A DNA stretch of 64,000 bases, taken from positions 930,001 to 994,000 of the forward strand of contig JAKZHN010000007.1 of the NCBI GenBank assembly GCA_037179335.1. The letters are read 5' to 3'. The notes beneath the pieces were generated by a model. The model ran no database searches. It saw nothing but the letters and a program-made list of their open reading frames with translations, and was not told where the DNA came from. Numbering within the stretch: position 1 is the first letter of the stretch; each line of letters begins with the position of its first letter. The position numbers were made by a program, and so were the translations under genes. Origin of the DNA: Cyclaneusma minus (lineage: Eukaryota > Ascomycota > Leotiomycetes > Marthamycetales > Marthamycetaceae). Shown here piece after piece: positions 41,461 through 53,521 of the stretch.

Positions 41461-43104
41461 ATGGATGCTCATAACGTCGCGGTGGCGGCCCTCGCACACC
41501 CGTCGAGTCACGGCCCCGAGTCAGCAGCGCGACGCAACCATGCTATTGCTGACGGCGCTGCGGGAAGCCGCGTCGAGTCCGACAACAACAACGAAGCCAC
41601 AATGGACAACGAAGTCATAATGGGCAACTCCCAGGGGTCGACCGATGAAGGCCCTTACGAACCGACATCTTCTCTTTCGCAGAAAACTAATCATACCATA
41701 TCCACGCCGCCGACGTCTGAAGGCCCGTCATCGCAGGGCCAGGAGTCGCATTTCGACCAGCTGTCACAGCTGTCGCAACTTGCTGCGGCTCAGAGACCGC
41801 TGTCGCCTCGCCGAAGTGATGAGAGTCTACCGTCGACTGAAGCGACATATGCAGGTCAGAAACGTACTGCCGACGGATTTATTGCGAATCATAAGTCGGC
41901 GAGCCCGCCGGCTTCTAAGAAATCGCATATTGGGAACGGGAAACATTCCCGGAATTTGAGCACAACATCATCTGTGACTTCAAAAAGTACTATAGGAGAG
42001 GTACGAAATACGAGGCGCACAATATATTCGAATATGATCATCCGTCAGACACTCAAGCTAACAATCTTGCAGTTGGGAGCAGTTTTACGAACCAAGTTAT
42101 CTTATGCCATGGTCAAAGTGAACCATGGTTGGCAAGATATGCCACTCGCAGAAGTGGAATCGATGACCTCTCAAGCAGGATCGCCAACATCATCAGGTTC
42201 TACCGTGAACGGGCGAAGAGCCCTGGCTTCTCCCCGAGCAGCTATCGCCAGTCGTCAACGTAGAGCGGCGGTTGATCCCTACTACGCGGCACCATCCTCA
42301 TCGGCTCCAGTAACATCGTTCGCATATACATCAAACCGTCTCCGAGAAGCCGGCCAGCAAGTGTCAACCTACGAATCATTCTGGAAAGCCCACTCCGCCA
42401 GTACCCAGCCTACTGCTTTCACTCCCCAGCCCGCCGTATCCAACACTCCTTTAGCACCTCCCGCTGATATCAGGCCGATTCCTCCGAACCCGCGTCGTTC
42501 CGCAGATTCCAGATTTACAAAGCTTCCTGGTCTTCCTACCCAGACGTCTAACACCAGCCAACCCCCACGTCTAGAAATTCCCCAATCTTCCGCCGAAACC
42601 GCGCCGCACACCCCAGGCCGAGCCTCCGTCAGTGGCTCCTCAAGCGCAGTCCCAAATTCCACCCAAACCTCCCTCCCAGATTCCAGCCAGAAATCTCTAC
42701 AGGAACGCGACGCCATCGAAACGCTCATCTTCATGTCCTCGCCCGGCAATTCCTCCAAAGCATCGCACACGTTCCCCCCTCCACCACCCCGCTTTGCCAG
42801 TTCACAACCAAATCCTCACCCGCAAAGTCCGCTGAAAACATCATTCGCGCCGCCTGCGCCACGGACGCCAGGCCGAAAAGTTGAGTTTACCGGTATTGGA
42901 TCGATTTCGTCCAGTGAGACGAGTGGCAGTATTACGCCACGAAAAAAGCCTGCAAGACCAAGCGATGTTGGGAATGGGAAAAAGAGAGATGATGCGATGG
43001 ATCGCATGCTGGATGCCATGAAGGAAGACAGCAGCGATTCGGAAGACGTAGACATTGAGATCCCCACGACACCACGACGGGCGGCTGCGAGTAGGGCGAC
43101 GTGA
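41461..43104 (+). CDS. WHI5: Whi5/Nrm1-family G1/S transcription repressor
   Basis: Two exons, 41461-42000 and 42073-43104, 523 aa. The 72-nt intron (gtacga...gctaacaatcttgcag) is a multiple of three, so it can be misread as coding, but it has perfect borders and a branch site. Across the junction the protein reads STIGE then LGAVLRTKLSYAMVKVNHGW, which is the GTB motif of Whi5/Nrm1 proteins that binds the SBF/MBF cell-cycle transcription factors. The surroundings are Ser/Pro/Thr-rich with many SP/TP sites (PLSPRRSDES, PTSSGS, HTPGR, TTPRRA), as expected for a repressor released by cyclin-dependent kinase phosphorylation. The tail EDSSDSEDVDIEIPTTPRR is conserved in filamentous fungi. Whether it is functionally closer to Whi5 or Nrm1 cannot be decided here. 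Start: ATG 41461, the first in frame. Confidence 0.85.
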   Translation: MDAHNVAVAALAHPSSHGPESAARRNHAIADGAAGSRVESDNNNEATMDNEVIMGNSQGSTDEGPYEPTSSLSQKTNHTISTPPTSEGPSSQGQESHFDQLSQLSQLAAAQRPLSPRRSDESLPSTEATYAGQKRTADGFIANHKSASPPASKKSHIGNGKHSRNLSTTSSVTSKSTIGEVRNTRRTIYSNMIIRQTLKLTILQLGAVLRTKLSYAMVKVNHGWQDMPLAEVESMTSQAGSPTSSGSTVNGRRALASPRAAIASRQRRAAVDPYYAAPSSSAPVTSFAYTSNRLREAGQQVSTYESFWKAHSASTQPTAFTPQPAVSNTPLAPPADIRPIPPNPRRSADSRFTKLPGLPTQTSNTSQPPRLEIPQSSAETAPHTPGRASVSGSSSAVPNSTQTSLPDSSQKSLQERDAIETLIFMSSPGNSSKASHTFPPPPPRFASSQPNPHPQSPLKTSFAPPAPRTPGRKVEFTGIGSISSSETSGSITPRKKPARPSDVGNGKKRDDAMDRMLDAMKEDSSDSEDVDIEIPTTPRRAAASRAT

Positions 43105-44050
43105 ACTCCGAAAGGGGATTGGGGATACATTTTTCGCCAAAGAGCGCGAGCGCGATTCGACTTTAGCTTATGCATGAACGGCATAAGCGGTATAAGCATA
43201 CTTATCCGGCATATAGCAAGGAAAACGGCATATATAGCGGAAGGAACCCGGGTCCTTCGGCGATTGGCTTTTGGGGTATTCATGGCGTTATTCTTAATCG
43301 TGGGCCCTCCACTTCCCATCACCTCAACCACGGGCGGTGGGAGGTGAAGAGCTCACGATTATTCGTTGTATTCTTCGTGTAAAAACTTACCTTTGGTATA
43401 GGGCATCGAGTTATCGAGTTTCTCAGACGGCATCCGGGTCTATGCTTGAGACCCGGGTGCCAGGGCTCTTGCGAGCTTTCATGATAGCGGCTCTGGCGTT
43501 TCTATGGTTTCTTTTAGTATATGACGGCTTTTGCCTATATGAGACTTGCGGGCGGCATTTTTTTCTGGGGTTGCGAAGCATGGACCTCTTGGAGCTTCCT
43601 GAGAGGTTTGGTGTCAGGGCTGTTCAATATATATTTTTTGAGGATTTATCGACCACTCTTTCCTACCCTGTTATATGGTTCTAGGCTCTATCGGATTTTC
43701 CGATAAGGGTCTTATCGCCCGTTTACTGTTTCCATGAGAAATAGGGAAAGGCTGTTCCAAAATACTAGGGATTTATTTTCTGTGGACGGCTCCTGAGTAT
43801 GCAAATGAAAATGTGAAGGAAGATTGAATTCGGCTTCGACGCAGCAGCCGGGATCAGCAGCAAGCGACACCTTGATGTCGGCTTGGCGGATAACGCGACA
43901 AAAGTTTCCAAACGCGTCACACTCACATCGCCACAATAATACACACATAGGAATCCAGGACCCACCCCCGATGTACCTCAATACCTCGATCCTCCCCAAA
44001 ACTGGGTACCAATAATTGCAGCAATTGGCCGCATCCCGACCCCCTGCGCC
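43105..44050. other. Intergenic region
   Basis: No gene seen. Small repeats of gcataagc/gtataagc/ggcatata occur at 43150-43220. Confidence 0.4.
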
Positions 44051-45609
44051 ATGCCATCAGAGCGCCGCCACAGCCACGCCCGCTTCACCGACGACGAGCG
44101 CCTGCTCATCCGCCGCTATCAAAAATCCACTCCTATTCCTCCTCCTCTTCCAATTCCTCTCCACCATCTGAATCCCCCAATACCTCCTCGCTATGTTCCA
44201 CCAATGCATCTTCTGCACCCACACTCACCGAAATCGCCCAGTGGGCAACCCTAACTCTCTGCCGTCCCATTTCCGCCACGCAAATCCAGCGTTGCTTAAA
44301 CCCCCACTATTCCTACCTCGACCTCCCCCTCCTCCCCCTCCTCCCCCCAAAAACATACCGTCCCTTCACCGATCTAGACCGTGCGAAAATTCGTCAGCAT
44401 AGTCGGCAAGTCGAGCAAGAAACTGGCAGAAAACCCACGCAGATTGAATTGTCGGAATGGGCGACGGAGATGATGGGGAGGAATGTTAGTCAGAGTATGG
44501 TGAGCAGGGCGATGAGTAAGGAGTTTGAATTTTTGGATGAGGGCGTTGGTGCGCCGGATAGGAGCGCGAATAGACTGAGGAGTGTGGGCGCGTGGCCGGT
44601 TTTGGATAATAGGTTGATGATGTGGGTTAATGAGATGAGGGGGATGGGCGGGTTGGTTACGCATCCGAGGTTGCTTAGAAAAGCGAGGGATATTTGGAGG
44701 GAGGCGGGGAAGGATGCACCGTGGAAGAGAGAGGGGGTGAATCGTGGGGGTGGGGAGGGGGATGGAGAGGGAGATGGAGAGGGAGATGCGGATGGGGAGA
44801 ATGGGGAAGAAGATGGGGGAAGGGAGGAGGTAAAAGAGCCGGATTGGGAGGGTGGCTCGGGCTATATCATGAAGTTTAGGAAGAGGCATCATTTGAGGCT
44901 TGATAAGGAACCGAGGGGGCCGAGGACGGAAACGGAGAGGAAAATGCTGGAGAGGCAAGCGCTGGAGAGGCAAAAGGCACTCGATCAGGCACTCCAGCAG
45001 CGGCTCGAGCAAGAACAAATGCTTGAGCAACAGCAACAACCGCCGACGCCGGGAATGGGAACCGAGACCACGATGCTCGAGCTTGAGCCGCAAAAGCAAA
45101 CGCTTGAGCAGGGAAAAAATTCTCGGTCAGCAGCAGCAACATCCGACTCCACCGATGTTGCTAGCGGAGGAATTTGGTCTTTGAAAGAATGGCTGGATGA
45201 TATGTTAAGTGGCATCGTCAGGAATTCTGGACTAGCGTTGTCAGGTCACGAGACACGTCCTGGATCTGGAGGCTGGCGTCGTGCGAGGAGTAAGTGTTGG
45301 CGCGATGGAGCAGTTAAGTTCACATGGATCTCCGGCTATATCATTCTCGCCCTGGTTTTTGGTTTTCACTCCTTCAGCGCTTCAGCCCCCAAAATACAAA
45401 CCATCAAGAAGGCTCCCTCCACCATCACCACCGCAACCTCCCACGCATTTCCGACATCGTTCCTCCACGGCCAATATTCACCGTACACATCTCATCCACA
45501 GGCCCTCAACCCCGCTCAACGAGCTCAACTAGGGAGCTCCCCCAACCCATGCGTAGCGCCCAATTCCGACGCTTCTGCCGGCTGGGCGCCCGTCTTCGGT
45601 GCAGCATAA
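44051..45609 (+). CDS. Protein with two tandem CENP-B/pogo-type helix-turn-helix modules; frame broken near 44125
   Basis: From ATG 44051 the frame reads MPSERRHSHARFTDDERLLI then RRYQK, and continues correctly only one frame away. Both parts together give two related modules. The first is ARFTDDERLLIRRYQ plus LTEIAQWATLTLCRPISATQ to YSYLD. The second is RPFTDLDRAKIRQHSRQ plus QIELSEWATEMMGRNVSQSM to FEFLD. Each resembles the N-terminal HTH of CENP-B/Abp1/pogo-like proteins that bind DNA. The break lies at or next to an A5 run (44123-44127); one more A would restore the frame. It is either a sequencing or assembly error or a real frameshift. Downstream follow a Gly/Glu/Asp repeat (GEGDGEGDGEGD), a Gln/Glu coiled-coil region and a single hydrophobic segment (YIILALVFGFHSF). 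The end overlaps the opposite gene by 85 bp. A transposase catalytic domain is absent. Confidence 0.6.
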
Positions 45610-46451
45610 TACCCATCCGCTCCCTGTTCCTGCCAATTCCCATTCCCCAACATCGCCATATGTCCACTAGAACCGTCCAGCTGACTCTGCAGCCGTTTCG
45701 AGCGCTTTCGTTCTTGAGAATACAGATAGCCTAGGCTGCTGACAGCTAGTAGGAAAGCGACGCTCAGTCCTACGCCTACGCCAATTACCGTCGAGTTGCT
45801 CGAACTGCTTGATGATGATGATGAGGATGAGGAAGCTGTGCAGGAGGTCGCTGTCGCTGATGCTGTGACTGTTGAGGTTGCTGTGGCGGTCGCGGAGTAA
45901 TAGTCGGCTAGCGGAGTACCGATTGTAAAGGGCGGATCGATGATATAGTCATCCGGACACATTCCAATCGACGTATTGCCACTATTTATCGTCGGGTTCT
46001 GGCAGCAAAAACTCATAGTCTCGTAGCTCAGACCACTTTCCCAAACCCAAGGAACGATCGGCATCCCTATGTTCTGGAAAGCTAGCCCATCCCTATATCA
46101 GCCAAACTAGAGAAACACGGGATGGATGTGTTAGAAAAGCTTACCATCCTGGAGGCAATATTTTGGACACGCAGTATCGTTCCACGAGCGATCGGTACAG
46201 GTGTTGCGATTTACGACGCCGTTCTTGAGGCAGAGTCCGGAGGAGAGACATTGGCCGTCGCCGGCGTCGCAGCAGGCGCTGTGGCCGGTTGTGCTGTTGT
46301 CGCAGCGGTAGGCGTCCCAGGCATCGCCGTTGGGGAGATAGCATTGTGTTGGAGCGCCGTCCGGCGCTGTCGATGGGGCTGCGAGGAGAGGGAAAAGGGA
46401 ACATATGAGGTAGGATATTGGGACGACCCGCTTGCTCGTTGAAGATCGCAT
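45525..46451 (-). CDS. Cys-rich single-pass membrane protein (fungal Mid2/WSC-like architecture)
   Basis: Two exons, 46451-46145 and 46066-45525, 282 aa. The splice joins YCLQDG to MPIVPWVWESGLSYE. Residues 1-29 (VVPISYLICSLFPLLAAPSTA) form a signal peptide. The extracellular part has the common fungal pattern CYLPNGD...RCDN...ACCDAGDGQCLSSGLCLKN and CCQNPTINSGNTSIGMCPDD, then a Ser/Thr stretch with a long polyserine run, one membrane span (VIGVGVGLSVAFLLAVSSLGYLY) and a basic start to the cytoplasmic tail (SQERKRSKRLQSQ). This layout resembles wall-stress sensors such as Mid2. The exact function is unknown; many fungi carry dozens of such proteins. Its 3' end overlaps the convergent HTH gene. 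Confidence 0.8.
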
Positions 46452-47203
46452 GATAAGAGAAGACTCTTGCACAGCAGCTTTCAAGATGGAGATGAAGCGA
46501 TTATGAAGAGATTATGAAGAGACGATGATGGGAGGCTGAGGAAAAGTTAAGTCGATCACGAAGAGACGACGATAGGGCAGCTGAAGAAAAGTAACGACAT
46601 GCAGTGTCACAGGGTACAGCGGCAACTCCGCCTCAAGAAAGGATTTTGTTTCTATTCCGATCTACGAGACACCTTGGCAAATCCTTCTGGTATCTGGGGT
46701 CCACGATAATAAGATACCTAACTATGCGAGAAGCGCGCCCTATTGACGTGTAAGCTGAAGACCCGCGCCTGGGGTGGAAGACCATTGCGAAAAGCAGCTC
46801 AATTATATGCTCTACAGAATAACAAAGACTAGTAGACTACCAGCTTTGGGCCTCGAAAGAGCAATTCATAAGTTCAGAACAAGCAATCGCGAGCTTTCTA
46901 ATTCAACCTTATAAGGAACTTGTCTGAATTTTCCGTGCTGACGATGTCAAGACTGGACGGTCGTCAAAGGCCTGTTCACAGCACCTAACAACGGATACTA
47001 TTCTCGCTCGGTAGGGCGGCTGAGCCGAGGATTGAAGCTCACAGCCTCAAAATTGTGGACCATTTCGCGGATGCTTCTACAGAATATCAATGTCTGGGAT
47101 TCATCGCCGTTTCCCTATGCATGCTCGCTTTTCCACGCCTTTTCAAACCCTCTTTCTATTAAACAACAGCACACTATCCAGCGCACCTCCACTCCCCATC
47201 CCT
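46452..47203. other. Intergenic region, promoter of the Cys-rich membrane gene
   Basis: Contains two direct copies of a 43-bp sequence (46517-46559 and 46560-46602, starting gaagagacga) and, before them, a duplicated gattatgaaga 11-mer. No gene otherwise. Confidence 0.5.
46517..46602. repeat. 43-bp direct tandem duplication
   Basis: Two adjacent copies, about 80 percent identical by eye, begin gaagagacga and contain ggcagctgaagaaaagt or its variant. They lie 66-151 bp upstream of the membrane protein start codon, so they may affect its promoter. Confidence 0.7.
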
Positions 47204-50200
47204 CTATTCAGCAGCAGCCCTAGCCAAAGCCTCATTAACACTAGCCGGCAAGCGATACTTCAACAGTCCCGAATACATCGTCAAATCCCTCGCCTTCTGC
47301 ACCAACCCCTCTCTCATCCTCTGTCTCGTGCCCTCATTACCACCAAACTGTCGCGATGCGAGAATCTCGTTCTGGCGGTTGCAGCACAGAATGGTCCACA
47401 GCATGAGATTGGGCACGTTGCGGAGAACGGGTTGTGGGAGTGCAGCGAATTTGTTGGCTGCGTTGCGGATCAAGTTGCCGTCGCCGCCGGCGCGGAGGGG
47501 CAGGATGTCGAGCTCTTCAATGATCTGGGGGGTTTTTGTCAGCAAAACGTTCTTACCGAAAATGAAGATAAAGATGGGAATGCAGGGGGGAAAGGGAAAG
47601 AAGGGGTACGTACGTCGAGAGCGCGCATCCATTCCTGTGCTTCGATGCGTTGCTTGACTTCGATCATGTTCATGAGCACACCACAAGCATCCCTGTTCAG
47701 CTGGCGAATGCTATCGTAGTAAATGCGATGCTGGTTGTAAAGACCAATCATGTTCCTAGCCAACACAACCGGGTCATCCACAGCCGTCAAGCTCAGACTG
47801 CTAGACTTTTGCGCATCCGCTGCAGGCTTTGACGGAGTAAGATGCAATGGACCGTGACCAATCTCAACGGCGACCGCCTCGCTGAGCACACGGCTGATGA
47901 TCTCAACCACGTGATCGTACTCGCCCGCAAGATGGTACAGCAGAACTGCATCGGTGATACGGCCATTATCGTCGGCTACCCCTGCTGCTTGCACGGTGAC
48001 AGTCTTCATGAAGTCTTCGGTGTCTTCGAGATGGATTAGAGCCATGCGCTTCTCGATCACGCCCCTGACGCGTTGGCCATCGGTCCTGATATCGCCCAAC
48101 AACAAGGCAAATTCTCGACTCTCAAGTACCAGTTCACGGAGAGCCTGGTGGCAGATCAGTGTTTGTTGCTGGCCTGCACGACCTGGAATGTCGCTGTTGA
48201 GACAGATGAGAGTCAAGTAATCGACAGCAGCAGTGGGGCTTGCAGCTCTAAATCCAAGCGTGTAATGGCCGATCATGCGGCCAAAATTGATCTGAGCCTG
48301 ACCGCGAGTGCTGAAGCTGAGCAAGTTGTTTTCGCTGTTCGTGGGGTCGGAAACGCGGAGGAGACCGTAGAATGCAAGTGCGATTGCGAAATGTACAGCG
48401 TCGACTTCTTGGAAAGCGTAGAGGTACTCGATGGCCTGCTCGAAAAGACCGCAGAGTACTTGGAGATAGAAGAAGACACCGAAGCTCTGATCCGTCTGAC
48501 CCTTTGAGAAGTGACGCTCACCGATCTGCTGGAAGGTGGACTGCACTTCAGCTAGGCCATAAGTCTCGCCTGCAATCTCGTCCCGGCGGTTGACTTCTCT
48601 GGCAAGGTTGAACTGCAGCCAGATGTAATCATCCATCGACTGGTTGAGGCCGTCAAAACTGCGTTTGGTCACTTCACATCGGCCAATGACCTTGTAACAA
48701 GCCATCTTGAACGGATCAATGGAGCCCTCTGGAGCATGCCGAATACGCTGAGTATACTCATTGTTAATGCGGTCTTGCAAGTCTCGTCGCAAACGTCGGT
48801 CCTCGTTCTCGTAGTAGTTGGTGATGTAGGTGACGAAGTTGCGGTCAATGCTGCGGAAAGCCACCACGTTGCTAGTGACAAACTCAGCAGCTTCCCTGAG
48901 ATGCCCAGAGCGCAAAAGATAGAAGATGAGCGGCCAGACGTAATCTTCTCCCATATCCTGTAACTGGTCCAGTTTCATGTTAGGGAGAAGATCCCTCCTC
49001 GAAATTCGAATGCGGATGTATGCTCGGACTTTGCTAACAACGCTCGGCACGCCACCTAGATTGGCTTCTCTTGGGTTCTTCGAAATCAGAACCTCCATCT
49101 CGTTGGAAAATTGTTTCTCGAGGAATCGATTTGCTCCTGCGAGTATCATTTTCCTGATCTGAGTTGACTTCGGCGAATTAGGCGTTTCATCCAGGTACGC
49201 ATCTGCAAACTGGCGCTCCTTAACAGCTTTGGGATCCGCCGGATTCCGCACCATGGGTTCTTCTGCGACCATCTCGATCATGGCCTTGTAAGCGTTGACT
49301 ACATACTCGACATGCTGATCGCCAGACTCGGCTTCAGCTCTGGAGAATTCCTCTAATACAGGCACACATTGCTTTTCGAGTCGTGCGTTGTTGAGAGCCT
49401 GCACTTTCTTTGCAAATCTGTTCTGTTTCTCCCTCACAAGACGGTCTTCTGGAGTAATCAAAGCACCATTCGTGATTGACTCGACCCTCTTCTCAACATC
49501 AGAAAACACACTGCGCTTGCCTGCTGCCATAGGTCCAGGACTTCCAATAATCGATCTTTGGAGCCCGGATTCAAGGTGCTCTTGCAGGACACTCTCCGAC
49601 GCTCTTCCAGTATTGCCAGATTGGAATTTGGACCGTCTTGAACGACCGAATCCACCTCTGACACTTCCAGTGATAGTGGCCTGCGAGTCTCCGAGTCGAC
49701 GCTGCTCTTCCCTTGGCTTAATACCAAAGTGCTCGTAGATACGTCTCCTCTGAGCATCCCACTCCGCACTCACATTCTCTTCCAGAAAAGCATCGAAGTC
49801 GCGAACAGAGCGAGCGAGACCATCGGCTATCATACTGAGTGTTGTCTGTGTCTGTAATCCAGCGAGATAGCTCTCAACGTCCGTATCGGCCTGAGGAGCA
49901 GTCACTTCCCGGGCAGTGCTCCTTGCGATTTGTGAATCCAGGTATCCCAGGTCTCTGACTGCGGCACCTGGATCTACTCCTGATGCTGCCAGCAGATAGT
50001 GAGCCCTTCCATCTGTCTCCGCTTGTCGCGAACTCGGGCCAAGCCTCTTGATTCGCTGTCTTATGTCTCCCAACCCCAGCTGTAGACTAGGTAGATCCTC
50101 CAGAGTCGTCTCGCCATAGCCTCGCCTTTTGCTTCTTTCGAGCAGACTGTCGAAGTACGCTGCAGATGGCGCCTGCTGTTGCGACTGACCCTGTTGCCCC

Positions 50201-50868
50201 TGTTGCTGTTGCTGAGCTGGCTGCTGAGGAGCTCCGAATAACGAGGATTGTGGTTGAGCTTGCGGTGCTCCAAACAACGAGTTCTGTGCAGGAGCCTGGG
50301 ATTGTTGCGGCGTTGCACTCGATCCACCAGCCAGAGTCGATCCACCAAACAGACTACTCGTCTGCGGTTTCGCCGCTCCCAGCGTTCCGAACAATCCACC
50401 CGTTGTAGCCGGCTGAGTCGCAGCCGTAGAAGCCCCAAACAGTCCCCCAGCTGTAGTAGTCGGTTGCGTCGTCGGTTGAGAAATCCTGCTAAACAGACCG
50501 CCAGTCGGTTGAGCCTGAGAGGTTGCCGTAGAAGCTCCAAACAATCCACCAGTCTGCTGAGGTTGCGAAGTGGTCGTAGAAGCTCCAAACAGTCCGCCAG
50601 CCTGTTGAGGCTGCGAAGTAGCAGTAGATGCTCCTAGACCTAAACTTCCAAACAGTCCACCACTCGCCGGTGCCTGCGAAGTATTCGTATTCGCCGCATT
50701 GTTTCCAAACAGTCCACCACCAGTATTCGTGTTCGTCGTACTCGCACCGCCGCCAAATAGACCGCCACCCGTAGTTGCGGGTTGCGAAGAAGGAGTCGAG
50801 CCGAGTTTGGAGAAGGACGGCGAATTCGTCGCGTTGTTCGCGGGCTGCTGCCCGAAGAGAGAATTCAT
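47204..50868 (-). CDS. NIC96: Nucleoporin Nic96/Nup93 with an N-terminal GLFG-type region
   Basis: Two exons, 50868-47614 and 47524-47204, 1191 aa. Nic96 is a linker nucleoporin of the nuclear pore inner ring. Residues 1-230 are FG-rich with repeated GGLFG/SLFG motifs (MNSLFGQQ, GGGLFGNN, TGGLFGAS), longer than in yeast Nic96. The NIC domain follows: FDSLLERSKRR, LPSLQLGLGDIRQRIKRLG, HYLLAASGVDPGAAVRDLGYLD, then the long alpha-solenoid (EDYVWPLIFYLLRSGHLREA, YKVIGRCEVTKRSF, DYIWLQFNLAREV, FEQAIEYLYAF, VHFAIALAFYGLLRV, INFGRMIGHYTLGF). The C-terminal exon ends MYSGLLKYRLPASVNEALAR. The start at 50868 gives the typical MNSLFG; further upstream there is no better ATG. The FG half makes this member resemble a Nic96 fused to an FG segment, as is common in filamentous fungi. 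Confidence 0.95.
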
Positions 50869-51608
50869 GGCTGGCAGCGATACGTGGCGAGGAACAAGGA
50901 CTGCAAAGGAGCGAAATACGGTGTTTTGGCGCTTTTGAGGGCGCGTTTGGTGGGAGGCTTTGCAGGATGTCAATATTTACGATTGTTGAAGCTCCCGGGA
51001 GCTGGTGGAGCTAGGCGGTTGTGAGCCTTGGATTTCAGGCCGATATCAAACTTTTTTATGCTGCTGAGGCCCGTTTCCCACCGCGTTCTTGTTCGATCAA
51101 TCGCATAATACGAAGATAATTCTCATCCTTTCGTACTGGTAACCGAATTGTTCAAGAAGAATTGAATCGAAGAAACTTGGGAGCTGTGAGTTCAGACTGG
51201 AATCATTTGCCCCCTACTCCTACCCACTTCCAACTCTAGGTAGTTCCCTTCTCTGCGTCTCTTCCGCCTCGAAACAAATCCAGCAGGGAGGATGTATCGG
51301 TCTCCTTCGGTAGCTTGATCAGGATCTGAAGTTCTGAACAAAGCCTGGCATTACATCCATACAAGCAGATAAGCGAAAAATTTCCATCTTGTTTGTCTGC
51401 CTATGGCGAGGCACATATCCACGACCACAGACCGTCACAGAAGGCATGTCATCCAGTCAGTCAAAAGCAACGCGGTCTTCTTTCTTTGCGAGTCTATTTA
51501 TGGTTTTCAGCTTCTCAGTCTTCAAAGAAACCAACCCCTTGATATCAATGTTCCAAACAACCTGCTCTGCTGGCCGTAGGACCCCGTCACCCCTCCTTAC
51601 GTATTTCC
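50869..51608. other. Intergenic region between NIC96 start and FGGY kinase end
   Basis: Holds the NIC96 promoter and the kinase gene 3' UTR. No additional gene recognised. Confidence 0.4.
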
Positions 51609-53521
51609 CTATTTCCAGTCTCCCAAAGCCTCATCAACACTCTTCCGATACTCCACCTGCGTCCTACTCTGCTCCAAGAAGATCTTGTACTTCGCATCCA
51701 GCAACCTCTTCTCATTCTTATCCTTTCCGGGCCTCACCACGCGTCCCGGCTTGCTCATCCTATCCATGATACTCCAAAGCGCCTCCGTCTTGCCCTCCTT
51801 GTCCGCAGAGGCAGCTTTGACTCCTAGCATGGCAGCACCATGGACCACAGCAGCATGCACATATCGAGGAATAATGACTGGCATGTCGCAGATAGTTGCC
51901 ATGAGTTCCATGAGAATGCGGTTCTGGCATTGTGAGCCCGACATGAAGATGCTAGTCAGGGTGTGGCCGGCTTCGTTCATGGTCTCGACGATGTGTCGGG
52001 TTTGCATGGCAATGAATTCCATGGTGCCGTAGTAGTACAAAGCCATGCCGTCCATGCTACGGTCGCTGCTGAGGCCGATGACGGAGCCCTTCATGGTGGA
52101 GTCGGCCATGGGGGAGCGGTTGCCCCAGAGGTCGCCGTAAAAGAAGAAGTGTCGTCCTAGGTAGGAGATTGTTGGTGCACCGACTTTGTCTTGTAACTCC
52201 TGCAAGTGGTTGTTGAGGTAGTCGTAGACGCTAGTGTTGAAAGACTCTGCAATCGACATGGCTTCATTGTATGCAGGGTGGGTTTCAAGGACAAACTTCA
52301 GGAGTTCGCCGGTTGCTGACTGTCCACCTTCCGCCATCCAGTAGTCAGGGATCAAGACATCTCTGTATGGTCCCCAGACACCGTTCACAAAGACAGGCTC
52401 CTTTGACATGGCAAGATGGCAGGTGGAAGTTCCAGCTACAGCAGCAAGCCGACCAAACGCCTGAGACACGTCGTTCTTTGGAACGTGTGTGTCCAGTTGG
52501 CCCTCCCCCAGAACAACCTTGGCTCCTACAGTGCCGATCCAGCCAGCGTATGCATCGATGACACCACTTCCGACAGCAATGCCTGCAGGGAGACCAAGCT
52601 CATTGGCAGCCTTCTCGCTGAGAGTGCCGACGAGCTCTCCGGCGCTCAAGTATCGGCCGTTCTGTTCTTGGTCAGTCTTGTCACTTCATCAATTTCACAC
52701 AAATAGGAAAGGGCTCACCACCCCGTCGACTCCTCCCATTCGCTTGAAGTTGTCCTTCGTCAAATCTCCCAGTCCGATAGCTTCGTAGAAGTCCTCTTGC
52801 CATCCTTTCACACTGCCATCAACTCCCACAGGCACGAATCCTTGCTTGCAGACAGTACTGCAAAAGCTTCTGCTCTCACTGCCAGTTGCCATGTGGGTAA
52901 GGGCGTCTCCGAGATCGTAAAACTTGCAGCGGTCGAAGAGCTCTGGTGGCATGTTGTTCTTGAGCCACAGAACCTTGGGGATCTCCATCTCAATGCTCAT
53001 CTTGCCTCCAACATAGCGTAGCAAGTTGTGTTCCGTGGCATTGATCTTCTCAGTTTCCTCGACTGGTCTGTGGTCGAGCCAGAGAATAACATTCCTGTCA
53101 TTGCCATCGTTCTTGAAGTTGGGGCCTGTCACAGGTACCGGCTCATCAGTGTCGTTGGAAAAGACTGTGAGAGAGCAGGTGGCATCGAAACCAATGCCAC
53201 GGACAGTGGTGGGGTCAATGTTGTTTTGGTTCAGGACTCGCTGAACACACATGCAGATGCAGCGCCAGATATCGGTGGTGGATTGCTCCTAGAGATTGAG
53301 AATATCAGCACCGCTCACAAGTGAAGACAGGAAATGCAGAAACTCACGTAGTATCCGGTCTGCGGCTGCCACAATCCAATATTCTCGCTCGCAAGAGCTT
53401 TGATATCGCCTGTGCTGTCGATAATGCAGGCTCGGGCGCTGCCCGTGCCTACGTCGATTCCGATGTAATGATCCTGGGGAGCGACGATCAGCGTCTTGCC
53501 AGGGGATCCGTTGTTTGACAT
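51609..53521 (-). CDS. FGGY: FGGY-family carbohydrate kinase (D-ribulokinase type)
   Basis: Three exons: 53521-53348, 53288-52719, 52661-51609, 598 aa, all phase 0. The ATP-binding phosphate-1 motif YIGIDVGTGSARACIID is at residues 19-35. Next are GIGFDATCSLTVF, NVILWLDHRPVEE, GGKMSIEMEIPKVLWLK, FYDLGDALTHMATG, the catalytic-base block AVGSGVIDAYAGWIG, the phosphate-2 loop AVAGTSTCHLAMS, and SGSQCQNRILMELMATICDM. The DATCSL and SIEMEIPKVLWLK blocks place it with the FGGY/YDR109C group, which phosphorylates D-ribulose as a metabolite-repair reaction, rather than with glycerol or xylulose kinases. Expected in the cytosol. The assignment to ribulokinase is by subfamily resemblance. Confidence 0.93.

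Noticed and set aside
44374..45099. 241-aa minus-strand ORF rich in Leu/Arg/Pro
   Set aside because: Antisense to the second HTH module and the Gln-rich coil of the plus-strand gene.
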